Positions 56,215 through 64,000 of a DNA stretch of 64,000 bases are shown here, in pieces. Each line of letters begins with the position of its first letter. Position 1 is the stretch's first letter. The notes under the pieces are model-generated. The model searched no databases. It worked only from the letters and a program-made list of their open reading frames with translations, and was not told the origin of the DNA. The translations under genes were made by a program, and so were the position numbers. The DNA is from Eximiradius sp. (GTDB taxonomy: Bacteria; Bacteroidota; Ignavibacteria; Kapaibacteriales; UBA2268). The stretch is taken from positions 5,001 to 69,000 of the forward strand of contig CAKZLY010000014.1 in the NCBI GenBank assembly GCA_937127445.1, given 5' to 3'.

Positions 56215-57105
56215 ATGAAAAAACTATTATTATTACTTTCGATAATTCTTGCTCTCGGCAGCTGCGGAGCGCAAAACACAAAAACCATAATAGTTACAAC
56301 AAGCAATCCAGTATATGCAATAACCAAGGAAATCGCCGGACCAAAGGTCGATGTTCGGTATATTATCCCACCCGGGGCATCGCCGCATACATACCAACCC
56401 AAGCCGTCCGATGTCTATAAATCGCAAGCGGCTAATGTGCTTATTTACGTAGCAGACAATAACGATGGTTGGGCTGCAAAACTTCCCGGCAGCAGAAATT
56501 TATTGCAATTAATTGACTTGCTCCCGCGTGATTTCTGGATTAATTATCGCGGCGAAAAAGTTGCGGCAAACGATACCACCATCACAACAAAAAATATTGA
56601 TTCTCATTTCTGGATGGATCCTTTAGCTGTAAAGGCAATACTTCCTGCTCTTGCAGACACTCTTTCGAAGCTCGACCCACAGAATGCAGCAACATATCGA
56701 ACAAATGCCCAACTTTTTTCGAATAGATTAGATTTATTGCATCGTCAGGTGGACAATATTTTGCACAATGTGAAAGGAAAAATTGTTTTTCTTCATCATC
56801 CATCAATAATGTATCTGCTGCACCGCTACGGTTTAATTTATGGCGGCTCGGTCGAAGAAGCACCCGGCAAAGAACCAACCCCGAAATACATTGCTTCGCT
56901 TATACAGAAAATTAAAGAAAGCGGTGCAAAGGCAATTTTCAATGAGCCGCAACTATCCGATAAACCCGTAAAAAGCATTGCCGATGAAGCAAAAGTTAGC
57001 GTTTATTTGCTCGACCCAGTTGGAGGCTCCAGCGGGAGAGAAAATTATCAGGATTTAATACTCTTCAACGCTCGAACTCTTGCAAAAGCACTTGCAGGAG
57101 ATTAA
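56215..57105 (+). CDS. zinc/manganese ABC transporter substrate-binding lipoprotein
   Basis: 296 aa. The signal peptide ends in a lipobox (LGSC, C17), so it is a lipoprotein. It belongs to the TroA/ZnuA cluster A-1 family: metal-ligand candidates H58 (GASPHTYQP), H131 (DSHFWMDP) and H194/H195 (VFLHHPSI), plus the C-terminal acid of the NEPQLSDKP region. The His-rich loop of many ZnuA proteins is missing, so zinc and manganese are both possible. It is the first gene of a three-gene operon with its ATPase and permease. Confidence 0.92.
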   Translation: MKKLLLLLSIILALGSCGAQNTKTIIVTTSNPVYAITKEIAGPKVDVRYIIPPGASPHTYQPKPSDVYKSQAANVLIYVADNNDGWAAKLPGSRNLLQLIDLLPRDFWINYRGEKVAANDTTITTKNIDSHFWMDPLAVKAILPALADTLSKLDPQNAATYRTNAQLFSNRLDLLHRQVDNILHNVKGKIVFLHHPSIMYLLHRYGLIYGGSVEEAPGKEPTPKYIASLIQKIKESGAKAIFNEPQLSDKPVKSIADEAKVSVYLLDPVGGSSGRENYQDLILFNARTLAKALAGD

Positions 57106-57107
57106 TT

Positions 57108-57863
57108 ATGCCCGATTTCGCTATTAAAACAAGCAATCTTACTGTTGAAATTGGGAACAACATTATTCTCGATAATATAAATGTTGAAATTAATAAAGGT
57201 GATTTTGTTGCAATTGTCGGACCGAACGGTTCCGGCAAAACAACCTTTCTCAAAGCATTATTAAACATTATTAAGCCCACGGCAGGTGAAATTAAAATTT
57301 TCGGCAAAAATTTAGATGAAATCGAAGCGGGTGATATAGGTTACGTCCCGCAAATCAAAACCATCGACCGCTCGTTTCCGGCGAACGCAATTGAACTTGT
57401 TTTGAGTGGAGTGCGTAATCGCTGGCTGGGAGTGAAATCCAGGGAAGACAAGAAATTAGCACTTCAAATGCTCACGCTTGTCGGTGCAGCAGATTATGCA
57501 AAGAAACAAATTTCCGAGCTCTCGGGCGGGCAACTTCAACGTGTGTATTTGGCACGTTGTTTTGCGTCGAACCCAAAACTTCTTGTTTTGGACGAACCGG
57601 CAACTGGAGTAGACCTTGTTTGCGAGGCTACAATTAATGAAATTATCGAAGAATACAACAAAGAGCGAGGCGTTACAGTGCTTATGGTTACTCACGACTG
57701 GACTGCTGCCTACCACCACACTAATAAAGTGATGCTCTTGAACAAGCAATTAATCTATTTTGGCAATACAGGCGAAGCATTCACCGAACTCAATTTAATG
57801 AAAACATTCTCGCATCTTGGGCACAAACATAAAGTTACTTTTGGATTGAAAAGTTATGAGTGA
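57108..57863 (+). CDS. zinc/manganese ABC transporter ATP-binding protein
   Basis: 251 aa. Walker A GPNGSGKTT at 38-46, the Q-loop in DIGYVPQIKTIDRSF, the ABC signature ELSGGQLQRVYLARCF, Walker B LLVLDEPATGVD, and the switch His in MVTHDW. This is the ZnuC/MntB-type ATPase. It starts 2 bp after the binding-protein stop and overlaps the permease start by 8 bp. Confidence 0.94.
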   Translation: MPDFAIKTSNLTVEIGNNIILDNINVEINKGDFVAIVGPNGSGKTTFLKALLNIIKPTAGEIKIFGKNLDEIEAGDIGYVPQIKTIDRSFPANAIELVLSGVRNRWLGVKSREDKKLALQMLTLVGAADYAKKQISELSGGQLQRVYLARCFASNPKLLVLDEPATGVDLVCEATINEIIEEYNKERGVTVLMVTHDWTAAYHHTNKVMLLNKQLIYFGNTGEAFTELNLMKTFSHLGHKHKVTFGLKSYE

Positions 57864-58656
57864 GATATTCAGCCTGGCTTTTATGCAGCGAGCGATGATT
57901 GTAGGAATTTTGCTCGGTGCAGTAAGTGGTTTTTTAGGAGTTTTTGTTGTTCAACGAAAGATAAGCTTCTTAGGGAGTGGGCTTTCCCACGCAGCGTTCG
58001 GTGGAGTTGCATTGGGTATTTTTTTAGGCATAGAGCCAATGTTTCTGGCAATTCCATTTACGTTACTGATTGCATTTTTGATGGTATTCCTGAAAAAGAA
58101 AGCAGATATTTCCGCCGACACTTCAATTGGGATACTGTTTTCGGTGGCGATGGCAATTGGTATAATTTTTTTAGCACTGAACGAAAATTATTCAGCAGAT
58201 GCATATTCTTATCTTTTCGGTTCGATTTTGAACGTTTCGGTGTTTGATTTAGCAATAGTTGCCGCACTTTCGTTAATTATTGCAATTGTCGGGAAAATAT
58301 ACTGGGGACGCTGGGCATATTCCACTTTCGATGCGGAACTTGCCCGCACAAGCAAATTGCCCGTAGAAACAGACGAATATATTCTCACGCTGCTAATTTC
58401 CCTTCTGATAGTTGTTTCTATAAAAGTTGTCGGAATGCTGTTGCTCGGAGCATATTTAGTGATTCCAGCGGCAACAGCACGCATTGTTTCCCGAACTTTT
58501 TTTCAAATGACCTTGCTATCTGTATTACTTGGAATAGTTAGTAGTATAGGCGGTCTGATATTATCTTATTTTGTTGATTTACCAAGCGGAGCTGTAATTA
58601 TACTACTTCAAGCAATATTGCTCATTGCATTGCTAATAACAAAAGAAATAAAATGA
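57856..58656 (+). CDS. zinc/manganese ABC transporter permease
   Basis: 266 aa, about eight transmembrane helices of the ABC-3 family. Typical segments are GILLGAVSGFLGVFVVQRKI, GSGLSHAAFGGVALG, the central SYLFGSILNVS and KVVGMLLLGAYLVIPAATAR. It moves the metal delivered by the lipoprotein. It is co-translated with the ATPase, and a hairpin follows at 58686. Confidence 0.94.
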   Translation: MSEIFSLAFMQRAMIVGILLGAVSGFLGVFVVQRKISFLGSGLSHAAFGGVALGIFLGIEPMFLAIPFTLLIAFLMVFLKKKADISADTSIGILFSVAMAIGIIFLALNENYSADAYSYLFGSILNVSVFDLAIVAALSLIIAIVGKIYWGRWAYSTFDAELARTSKLPVETDEYILTLLISLLIVVSIKVVGMLLLGAYLVIPAATARIVSRTFFQMTLLSVLLGIVSSIGGLILSYFVDLPSGAVIILLQAILLIALLITKEIK

Positions 58657-58685
58657 TGAATTTAAAAGTGAAATAATTATTAATT

Positions 58686-58713
58686 GAAGGGATACAATTC
58701 ATTGTATCCCTTC
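58686..58713. other. hairpin after the metal transporter operon
   Basis: GAAGGGATACAAT (58686-58698) and ATTGTATCCCTTC (58701-58713) form a near-perfect stem. No strong T tract follows on either strand, so it is a weak terminator or a 3'-end stabiliser between convergent genes. Confidence 0.6.
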
Positions 58714-58756
58714 AAACATTTAATATCTTTTATCAATAGTTTAATCAATACTACTA

Positions 58757-59311
58757 CTATTTTCCGTATGTTATATCGCTTTTTATTTGGTCGGCGGTTT
58801 CCTTGCTTAGCAAAAATTCGATGATTTTCAAGGCGAAATCTATGCTTGTGCCCGCCCCACGACTTGTAATAAAACGTTCGTGCACAACAACCGCAGCATC
58901 TGAGTAATCATACTCGACCAGCATTTCACGCACCGATGGGTGAGCAGTCACGGGAGAACCTTTGGGCAAAATTTTGTGTTGTGTGAGAATTGTCGGTGCG
59001 GCGCATATTGCTCCAATCCAGCCGCCACGCTCGTAGTGCTTGCGAAGTAGCTTTTCCAGTTTTTCGTTGTTTAGCAAATTCAAAGTGCCGGTGCGACCGC
59101 CCGGTAGAATAATAATATCGAATTCAACGTCGCTATTGAGTTGCTCAATAAGTAAATCAGGAATTATTTTCACACCGCGCGAACAAGTGATAATCTCATT
59201 TTCACCTGCAATTTTTACGTTGAAATTTGCCCGCCGCAATAAATCTGCTGGTGCAATCGCTTCAATCTCCTCTGTTCCTTGCGCTATCGCAATTAACGCT
59301 GTTCTACTCAT
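58757..59311 (-). CDS. DJ-1/PfpI-family protein
   Basis: 184 aa. The DJ-1 reactive cysteine is C103 in the nucleophile elbow (GAICAAPTIL), with the partner glutamate in GTEEIEA (E14/E15) and PGGRTGTLNL. The C-terminal SRGAGTSIDFALKIIE is typical of the YajL/DJ-1 subgroup, for which chaperone, deglycase or glyoxalase activity has been proposed. It overlaps the cdsA stop by 4 bp. Confidence 0.9.
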   Translation of the reverse strand: MSRTALIAIAQGTEEIEAIAPADLLRRANFNVKIAGENEIITCSRGVKIIPDLLIEQLNSDVEFDIIILPGGRTGTLNLLNNEKLEKLLRKHYERGGWIGAICAAPTILTQHKILPKGSPVTAHPSVREMLVEYDYSDAAVVVHERFITSRGAGTSIDFALKIIEFLLSKETADQIKSDITYGK

Positions 59312-60237
59312 ATTCCCAAATCAAAAAATATTACAAAACTTAAATATATAAAATAAGACGGAGAAACAAACAAAATACTGTCGAACCTATCAAGAGCGCC
59401 GCCGTGTCCAGGCAAAAGGTTCGAGCTATCTTTGACCCCGGCATCGCGTTTCAACATTGATTCAGCCAAATCGCCATACTGACCCAAAAGTCCAACAATT
59501 GCTCCGCCGACTATAAAATGCACAATCGGTATTTCCGCCAGAAACAATTTTCCCAATCCGACAAACGACAAAATAGCGAACACAAATCCTGCAATTGCGC
59601 CCTCGATTGTTTTTTTCGGGCTTATGCGTTCGAAAAGTTTGTGCTTGCCAATTGCTTTGCCAATGAAATATGCGGCGCTGTCGCACACCCAAATAGACCC
59701 AAGCAAAGTAATAATCAAATATGCCCATCTATCGGGTGAAATTTTAAGAAGCTGCGAAAGTAGTGTGAAATCACGCCCAAGTGCATACGATTTCACATGA
59801 ATATCGAACAAATACAGGAAATAATTAAGTTCTCGCAATATATAAAAAGTTATAAAAAATATCGAAATATATGACATTCCAAGAATTGTAACAGCAGCGT
59901 TTGCTATTTTATTTGGGTTTTTCGAATACATTTCGCAAATCAGCGTTATTATCACAAAAATTAGATATATCAATATTGCCGACATAAACGGACTAAGCTT
60001 CCCAAAATGGTTAAACTGTATAAAGAACACCAACTGAATGATAATCCCAAATATTGCTCCATTGATTTTGTGCGGGGCATAACCTTTTTTCTCCGCAAGC
60101 GAATAGAATTCCAAAAGCGAGAGCAACGAAATAAACGAAACTGTAATGAAAAATGGAAAACCGCCTAAAACAATGATAAGCAATGCAAATGGGATTCCAA
60201 CAGCGGCAACAATTACTCTTTTTGCCAAATCATTCAT
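59308..60237 (-). CDS. cdsA: phosphatidate cytidylyltransferase (CdsA)
   Basis: 309 aa, about eight transmembrane helices. The CDP-diglyceride synthase signature is at the C-terminal end (LLGQYGDLAESMLKRDAGVK ... GHGGALDRFDSILF); WVCDSAAYFIGKAIGKHKLF and SPKKTIEGAIAG are also diagnostic. It makes CDP-diacylglycerol from phosphatidate for all phospholipids. The usual neighbours (uppS, dxr) are absent. Confidence 0.95.
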   Translation of the reverse strand: MNDLAKRVIVAAVGIPFALLIIVLGGFPFFITVSFISLLSLLEFYSLAEKKGYAPHKINGAIFGIIIQLVFFIQFNHFGKLSPFMSAILIYLIFVIITLICEMYSKNPNKIANAAVTILGMSYISIFFITFYILRELNYFLYLFDIHVKSYALGRDFTLLSQLLKISPDRWAYLIITLLGSIWVCDSAAYFIGKAIGKHKLFERISPKKTIEGAIAGFVFAILSFVGLGKLFLAEIPIVHFIVGGAIVGLLGQYGDLAESMLKRDAGVKDSSNLLPGHGGALDRFDSILFVSPSYFIYLSFVIFFDLGI

Positions 60238-60380
60238 AATTATTCAACATAATTTATGATAAAAATTCAAATCCAAAAGCTCATTCGATATGTTTTTATC
60301 GATAAATTCAAATACAATCGAAAATTATTATAAATATATTCGTCAATCAATTATAATTTCGTAAATATATTGAAAATTTA

Positions 60381-60410
60381 TTGAAAAAAAACAATAAATA
60401 CTTAAATTTG
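60381..60410 (+). promoter_or_regulatory. candidate promoter of the aspartase fusion gene
   Basis: TTG at 60381-60383 and TAAATTTG at 60403-60410, spaced by 19 bases, match the -33/-7 elements (TTTG/TTG and TAnnTTTG) of Bacteroidota-type sigma factors. The site is 29 bases before the start codon. It is a pattern match only. Confidence 0.45.
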
Positions 60411-60438
60411 CTAAATTTTCATTTAATTGGAGAAAATT

Positions 60439-62316
60439 ATGAAAGTTGGAGAAATTCAAAAGTTTATCAAGGAAATAGAGCTTTTCAAGGACCTTAGCGA
60501 AGAAGAAATATCGCTGATTGCAAACCAAGCAGAAGTACGTAACATCAAAAAAGGCGAAAAATTATTCGAAGAAAATATTCCACGCACACATCTATATATA
60601 ATTGCCGATGGCGAAATTGAACTTGTCAAAAATACAACATTCGGAAATGAAAAAATTTTGACTGTGTTCAGTAAGTACGATTTTTTAGGTGAAGGCGCTT
60701 TAATGGACGACTATCCCCATTCTACATCAGCAAGAGCATCAAAGGATAGCAAAATCATCCAGCTTCACCGCGAAAAATTAAACGAACTTATGCAATCGCA
60801 GGCACAAGCAGTTATCAAAATCCTGTCGCGCGTTGCAAGAGTGATTTCCCGCCGTATGCGACAGACTACAAATCAGGTGGCTGACGCTGCTGCTCAATAT
60901 ATTTCCGGCCGCACGCGCCGCGAACACGACTTGCTCGGATGGCGAGAAGTTCCCTATGAATTTTATTATGGTATTCAAACTCTTCGTGGTTATGAAAATT
61001 TCAATATTACTGGCGTAGCAATATCGCATTATCCTTTGCTGATTAAAGCTCTTGCCCAGGTCAAGCTTGCTGCTGCCAAAGCCAATTTTGCGCTCGGATT
61101 GCTCCCTCCACGAATGGCAGAAGCGATTTTCGAGGCTTGCGAAGATATCATTCACGGCAAATGGCACACTCATTTTATTGTTGACGTTATCCAGGGCGGT
61201 GCCGGCACTTCCACAAATATGAATGCAAACGAAGTAATCGCAAACCGTGCACTCGAAATAATGGGGTATGAGCGCGGCGACTACGAACATTGTCACCCAA
61301 ATAATCATATTAATCTTTCTCAATCTACAAACGATGCCTACCCAACGGCTCTCAACATTGCTATTATTTATGAAAGCCAGAATTTAGTGGAAGCTTTAAA
61401 AGAACTTATTGCCTCGTTCCGCAACAAAGCAAACGAGTTCTCCAACGTAATCAAAATGGGGAGAACCCAACTTCAAGATGCGGTCCCAATGACACTTGGA
61501 CAGGAATTCGGTGCTTTTGCTGACACTCTGGAAGAAGAGATTCAGCGTCTCGAAGCAAATGCTCGTTTGCTACTCGAAGTCAATATGGGCGGGACAGCAA
61601 TTGGAACTGGTATCAATGCCGACCCTAAATTCCGAGAATTGGTTATTCAATATTTGTGGGAAATTACCGGTTTACCTGTAAAATCTGCTTCAAATCTTGT
61701 AGAAGCAACGCAAGATACTGGTGCATTTGTGATTTTCTCTTCGGCCGTGAAACGCCTTGCGATAAAATTATCGAAGATTTGCAACGATTTGCGTTTGCTT
61801 AGTTCCGGTCCGCGTGCAGGATTGAACGAAATCAATCTTCCTCCTATGCAACCAGGTTCGTCCATTATGCCGGGAAAAGTTAATCCGGTTATTCCCGAAG
61901 TTGTCAATCAAATTGCGTTCAAGGTGATAGGCAACGATTTGACTGTAACGATGGCTGCCGAAGCTGGACAACTGCAACTAAATGTAATGGAACCAGTTAT
62001 CGCTCAAAGTATTTTTGAATCTATGGAAATGCTGATAAACGGTATCAAAACTTTGAAATTGCGTTGCATTGACGGAATTACTGCAAATGTGGAAAGATGT
62101 CGCGCCTACGTTGAAAATAGTATTGGACTAGTTACAGCGCTTAACCCATACATTGGCTACGAAGCAAGTTCCGCTCTTGCAAAAGAAGCACTCGAAACAA
62201 ATCGCGGTATCTATGAACTTGTTTTAGAGAAAAACTTGCTCACAAAAGAGCAACTCGACGAAATTCTTTCACCTGAAAATATGATTGAGCCAAAACCATT
62301 GAAGAAAAAGCAATAA
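60439..62316 (+). CDS. cyclic-nucleotide-binding-domain/aspartate ammonia-lyase fusion
   Basis: 625 aa from the ATG at 60439, with GGAG six bases upstream; an in-frame TTG 12 bases earlier overlaps that site. Residues 1-115 form a CRP-like cNMP-binding domain (LFKDLSEEEISLIANQAEVR, the FLGEGALMDDYPHSTSARA cassette with E85; the cAMP-phosphate Arg position is His94). Residues about 116-158 are a helical linker (QAQAVIKILSRVARVISRRM). Residues about 160-625 are a full aspartase (EFYYGIQTLRGYENF, GGAGTSTNMNANEVI, NDAYPTALNIA, GRTQLQDAVPM, then GSSIMPGKVNP with catalytic S474). It should convert aspartate to fumarate and ammonia under control of a bound ligand. The fusion is seen directly; the ligand is unknown. 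Confidence 0.93.
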   Translation: MKVGEIQKFIKEIELFKDLSEEEISLIANQAEVRNIKKGEKLFEENIPRTHLYIIADGEIELVKNTTFGNEKILTVFSKYDFLGEGALMDDYPHSTSARASKDSKIIQLHREKLNELMQSQAQAVIKILSRVARVISRRMRQTTNQVADAAAQYISGRTRREHDLLGWREVPYEFYYGIQTLRGYENFNITGVAISHYPLLIKALAQVKLAAAKANFALGLLPPRMAEAIFEACEDIIHGKWHTHFIVDVIQGGAGTSTNMNANEVIANRALEIMGYERGDYEHCHPNNHINLSQSTNDAYPTALNIAIIYESQNLVEALKELIASFRNKANEFSNVIKMGRTQLQDAVPMTLGQEFGAFADTLEEEIQRLEANARLLLEVNMGGTAIGTGINADPKFRELVIQYLWEITGLPVKSASNLVEATQDTGAFVIFSSAVKRLAIKLSKICNDLRLLSSGPRAGLNEINLPPMQPGSSIMPGKVNPVIPEVVNQIAFKVIGNDLTVTMAAEAGQLQLNVMEPVIAQSIFESMEMLINGIKTLKLRCIDGITANVERCRAYVENSIGLVTALNPYIGYEASSALAKEALETNRGIYELVLEKNLLTKEQLDEILSPENMIEPKPLKKKQ

Positions 62317-62334
62317 TTTAAATTGAATATAAAT

Positions 62335-62370
62335 AAAAGAGGCTGCACCTTTCGATACAGCCTCTTTTTT
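62335..62370. terminator. bidirectional terminator after the aspartase fusion
   Basis: AAAAGAGGCTG (62335-62345) pairs with CAGCCTCTTTT (62358-62368) and a T run follows. The A-rich left side serves the convergent NifX-like gene on the minus strand. Confidence 0.93.
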
Positions 62371-62384
62371 ATTTTACAGCACTA

Positions 62385-62771
62385 TTAATTATTGCAAACG
62401 CGATGCCCGCCACCGTGATGATGTTCGTGTTTCTGGCAAATCGTGCCATTATCATTAACCAGTCCTTCAACAAATTGCTTGACCATTTCAGTAGAATTGC
62501 CCGAGCAGCCTCGAATAACTTCGATGCCTGCATCATTCAACACATTTACAGCTCCACTGCCAATTCCACCCGCAAGCATAATCGATACACCGCTTTGAGC
62601 TAATGTAAATGCAATGTTTGATTTGCATCCGCATCCTTGCTCAGATTTAATTTTCTGAATTTCCACAATCTCATTATTATCAGAAACTGTGTAAACGTTG
62701 TAGAACTCGCAATGACCAAAATGTTCGTCTATTAAATCATTGCTTGTTACAGGAACTGCTATCTTTTTCAT
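62385..62771 (-). CDS. NifX/NifB-type (dinitrogenase iron-molybdenum cofactor domain) protein
   Basis: 128 aa from the ATG at 62771 (GGAG upstream; an earlier in-frame ATG would add eight residues). It shows the Nitro_FeMo-Co fold as in small MTH1175-like proteins (KIAVPVTSNDLIDEHFGHCE, MLAGGIGSGAVNVLNDAGIE). Cysteines in EQGCGCKS and a Cys/His-rich tail (CQKHEHHHGGGHRVC) suggest metal or Fe-S binding. No nif genes are near, so a role in metal-cluster handling other than nitrogenase is more likely. Confidence 0.85.
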   Translation of the reverse strand: MKKIAVPVTSNDLIDEHFGHCEFYNVYTVSDNNEIVEIQKIKSEQGCGCKSNIAFTLAQSGVSIMLAGGIGSGAVNVLNDAGIEVIRGCSGNSTEMVKQFVEGLVNDNGTICQKHEHHHGGGHRVCNN

Positions 62772-62910
62772 TCTATTCTCCAAAGAAAATCCCAAAAATG
62801 GACATTATACATAATCAAATTTAACAAGCAACTCGATTTTAACCAAACCTAAAATTAATTAATTATGAATTTCGCAATTCATTTGAGAGGGTCATCTGTG
62901 AATAGAAATC

Positions 62911-62970
62911 AATAAGGGAAATTTGTGCAAGTTTTAATTTAGGCAACACAAATTTCCCTTATTTTTTATT
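62911..62970 (+). terminator. 17-bp perfect hairpin with T tract
   Basis: AATAAGGGAAATTTGTG (62911-62927) pairs with CACAAATTTCCCTTATT (62947-62963) around a 19-nt loop, then TTTTATTTTATTT. The T tract is on the plus strand, but the nearest coding regions on both sides (NifX-like and leuS) are on the minus strand, so the transcript it would end is not obvious. It may also serve leuS as a T-poor terminator. Confidence 0.65.
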
Positions 62971-62989
62971 TTATTTGCTTTCTTTTGGC

Positions 62990-64000
62990 TTACACAATAA
63001 TATTAATCAATTTGTTCGGGACAAAGATAATTTTCTTAATTGGCTTGCCGTCGAGGTGCTTTTGCACTTGTTCATTTTCGAGAGCAATTTGCTTGACTTC
63101 GTCCTCAGTTGCATCAAGTTTGATTTGCAGTCGAGCACGAATTTTGCTGCACACTTGAACAACAAACTCAATTGTCTGACGCACAATTTTCGCTTCGTCG
63201 TACTTAGGCCATTCTGCAAAGACAATGCTTTGGGTTTCGCCAAGACGCTGCCAAAGTTCTTCTGCAATGTGAGGTGCAAATGGTGCAAGGCAAAGCACAA
63301 ATTTTTTCATCGCCTCCTTAGGTTTTGTCTCGTATTTATAAAACTCATTGACAAATATCATCATTTGTGCAATTGCAGTATTGAAGCTTAGATTTTCAAT
63401 ATCTTCTTGTACTTTTTTGATAGTATAGTTAAGCACGTATTTTTGTTCGTCGTTTAGCGTTACATCGACAACTGTCGGGGAAAGGTTGCCGTCCTCGTCC
63501 AAAATCATTCTCCAAACACGATTTAAAAAGCGATTTACTCCTTCGATACCTTTCGAAGACCAGGGTTTCGAGGCTTCGAGCGGACCAAGGAACATTTCGA
63601 ACAAACGAAGCGAATCCGCACCGTATTCATTTATTACTTCATCAGGATTAATTACATTTCCGAGCGATTTAGACATTTTACGTCCATCTTCGCCAAGAAT
63701 TAATCCTTGATGGAACAGTTTCTTAAATGGTTCGGGTGTCGAAACGTAGCCGTAATCGTACAGGACTTTGTGCCAGAACCGAGCATAAAGCAAGTGCAGG
63801 ACAGCGTGTTCGGCACCTCCGACGTATAGGTCAACTCCATCGGGCATCATCCAGTATTGTTCTTTTTCTTTCGAGCAGAAAAATTCGTCGTTGTATGGAT
63901 CAATGTATCGCAGATAATACCAGCACGAACCAGCCCACTGTGGCATTGTGTTTGTTTCGTAGCGAGCGCGTTTACCCGTCTTTTTGTCAATGAAATCGAC
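62990..64000 (-). CDS. leuS: leucyl-tRNA synthetase, C-terminal part
   Basis: Class I aminoacyl-tRNA synthetase; 336 residues are visible and the gene continues past the right edge. It shows TNTMPQWAGSCWYYLRYIDP, the KMSKS loop (EDGRKMSKSLGNVINPDEVI), RLFEMFLGPLEASKPWS, the anticodon-binding helical domain and the C-terminal VVQVCSKIRARLQIKLDATE region. The catalytic N-terminal half and the editing domain lie outside the window. Confidence 0.96.
   Translation of the reverse strand, partial: VDFIDKKTGKRARYETNTMPQWAGSCWYYLRYIDPYNDEFFCSKEKEQYWMMPDGVDLYVGGAEHAVLHLLYARFWHKVLYDYGYVSTPEPFKKLFHQGLILGEDGRKMSKSLGNVINPDEVINEYGADSLRLFEMFLGPLEASKPWSSKGIEGVNRFLNRVWRMILDEDGNLSPTVVDVTLNDEQKYVLNYTIKKVQEDIENLSFNTAIAQMMIFVNEFYKYETKPKEAMKKFVLCLAPFAPHIAEELWQRLGETQSIVFAEWPKYDEAKIVRQTIEFVVQVCSKIRARLQIKLDATEDEVKQIALENEQVQKHLDGKPIKKIIFVPNKLINIIV

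Overview
The window is AT-rich bacterial chromosome (roughly 35-38% GC by eye). Two proteins, a C10 peptidase and a 2148-residue exoprotein, end in type IX secretion (T9SS) type A sorting domains. Secreted proteins, sensor kinases, an ECF sigma factor/anti-sigma/DUF4252 operon and a TonB-ExbB-ExbD set are also present, and many genes carry good Shine-Dalgarno sequences (GGAG/AAGGAG). This combination suggests the Bacteroidota/Chlorobiota group, possibly Kapabacteria- or Ignavibacteria-like. That placement is inference: there is no rRNA gene in the window.

Layout. 1-6.5 kb: an ArsC-like gene end, a frameshifted TPR gene, leuC-leuD, a membrane protein, a REP-associated (RAYT) transposase with palindromic repeats around and inside it, and an HtrA protease. 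6.5-13 kb (minus strand): queC, an AI-2E-type permease, a large PAS sensor kinase, and a biotin-dependent carboxyltransferase subunit. 13-16.8 kb (plus strand): ECF sigma/anti-sigma/DUF4252, a decayed HNH endonuclease, tRNA-Pro(TGG), a pseudouridine synthase and a small secreted protein. 16.8-28.4 kb: a stand-alone GlmU-like nucleotidyltransferase with panD, the C10 peptidase, lysine 6-aminotransferase bracketed by nested hairpins, DoxX, LOG and polyprenyl-phosphate glycosyltransferase genes, a TPR sensor kinase, and etfB-etfA. 28.5-36 kb (minus strand): TonB, two ExbD, ExbB, a STAS protein, prmC, pyrB, HU and P5C dehydrogenase, most ending in clear terminators. 36-50 kb: two giant exported proteins (2148 and 2440 aa). 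50-64 kb: a translationally coupled trio (HAD phosphatase plus two unknowns), phoB-phoR with a Pho-box-like array, an orphan ATP-grasp gene, a zinc/manganese ABC transporter, DJ-1 and cdsA, a cyclic-nucleotide-binding-domain/aspartase fusion, a NifX-like protein, and the 3' end of leuS.

The most interesting items are: (i) the fusion of a CRP-like ligand-binding domain to aspartate ammonia-lyase; (ii) the RAYT gene with a repeat copy inserted in frame inside its own coding region and another copy supplying the htrA stop codon; (iii) the giant exoprotein with cohesin-like and dockerin-like parts in one chain; (iv) three TTAAC repeats at about one-turn spacing upstream of phoBR. I found no CRISPR array, prophage or intact restriction or defence island. 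There is no coherent new multi-gene system that I can defend. The least explained cluster is the trio at 50664-52517.
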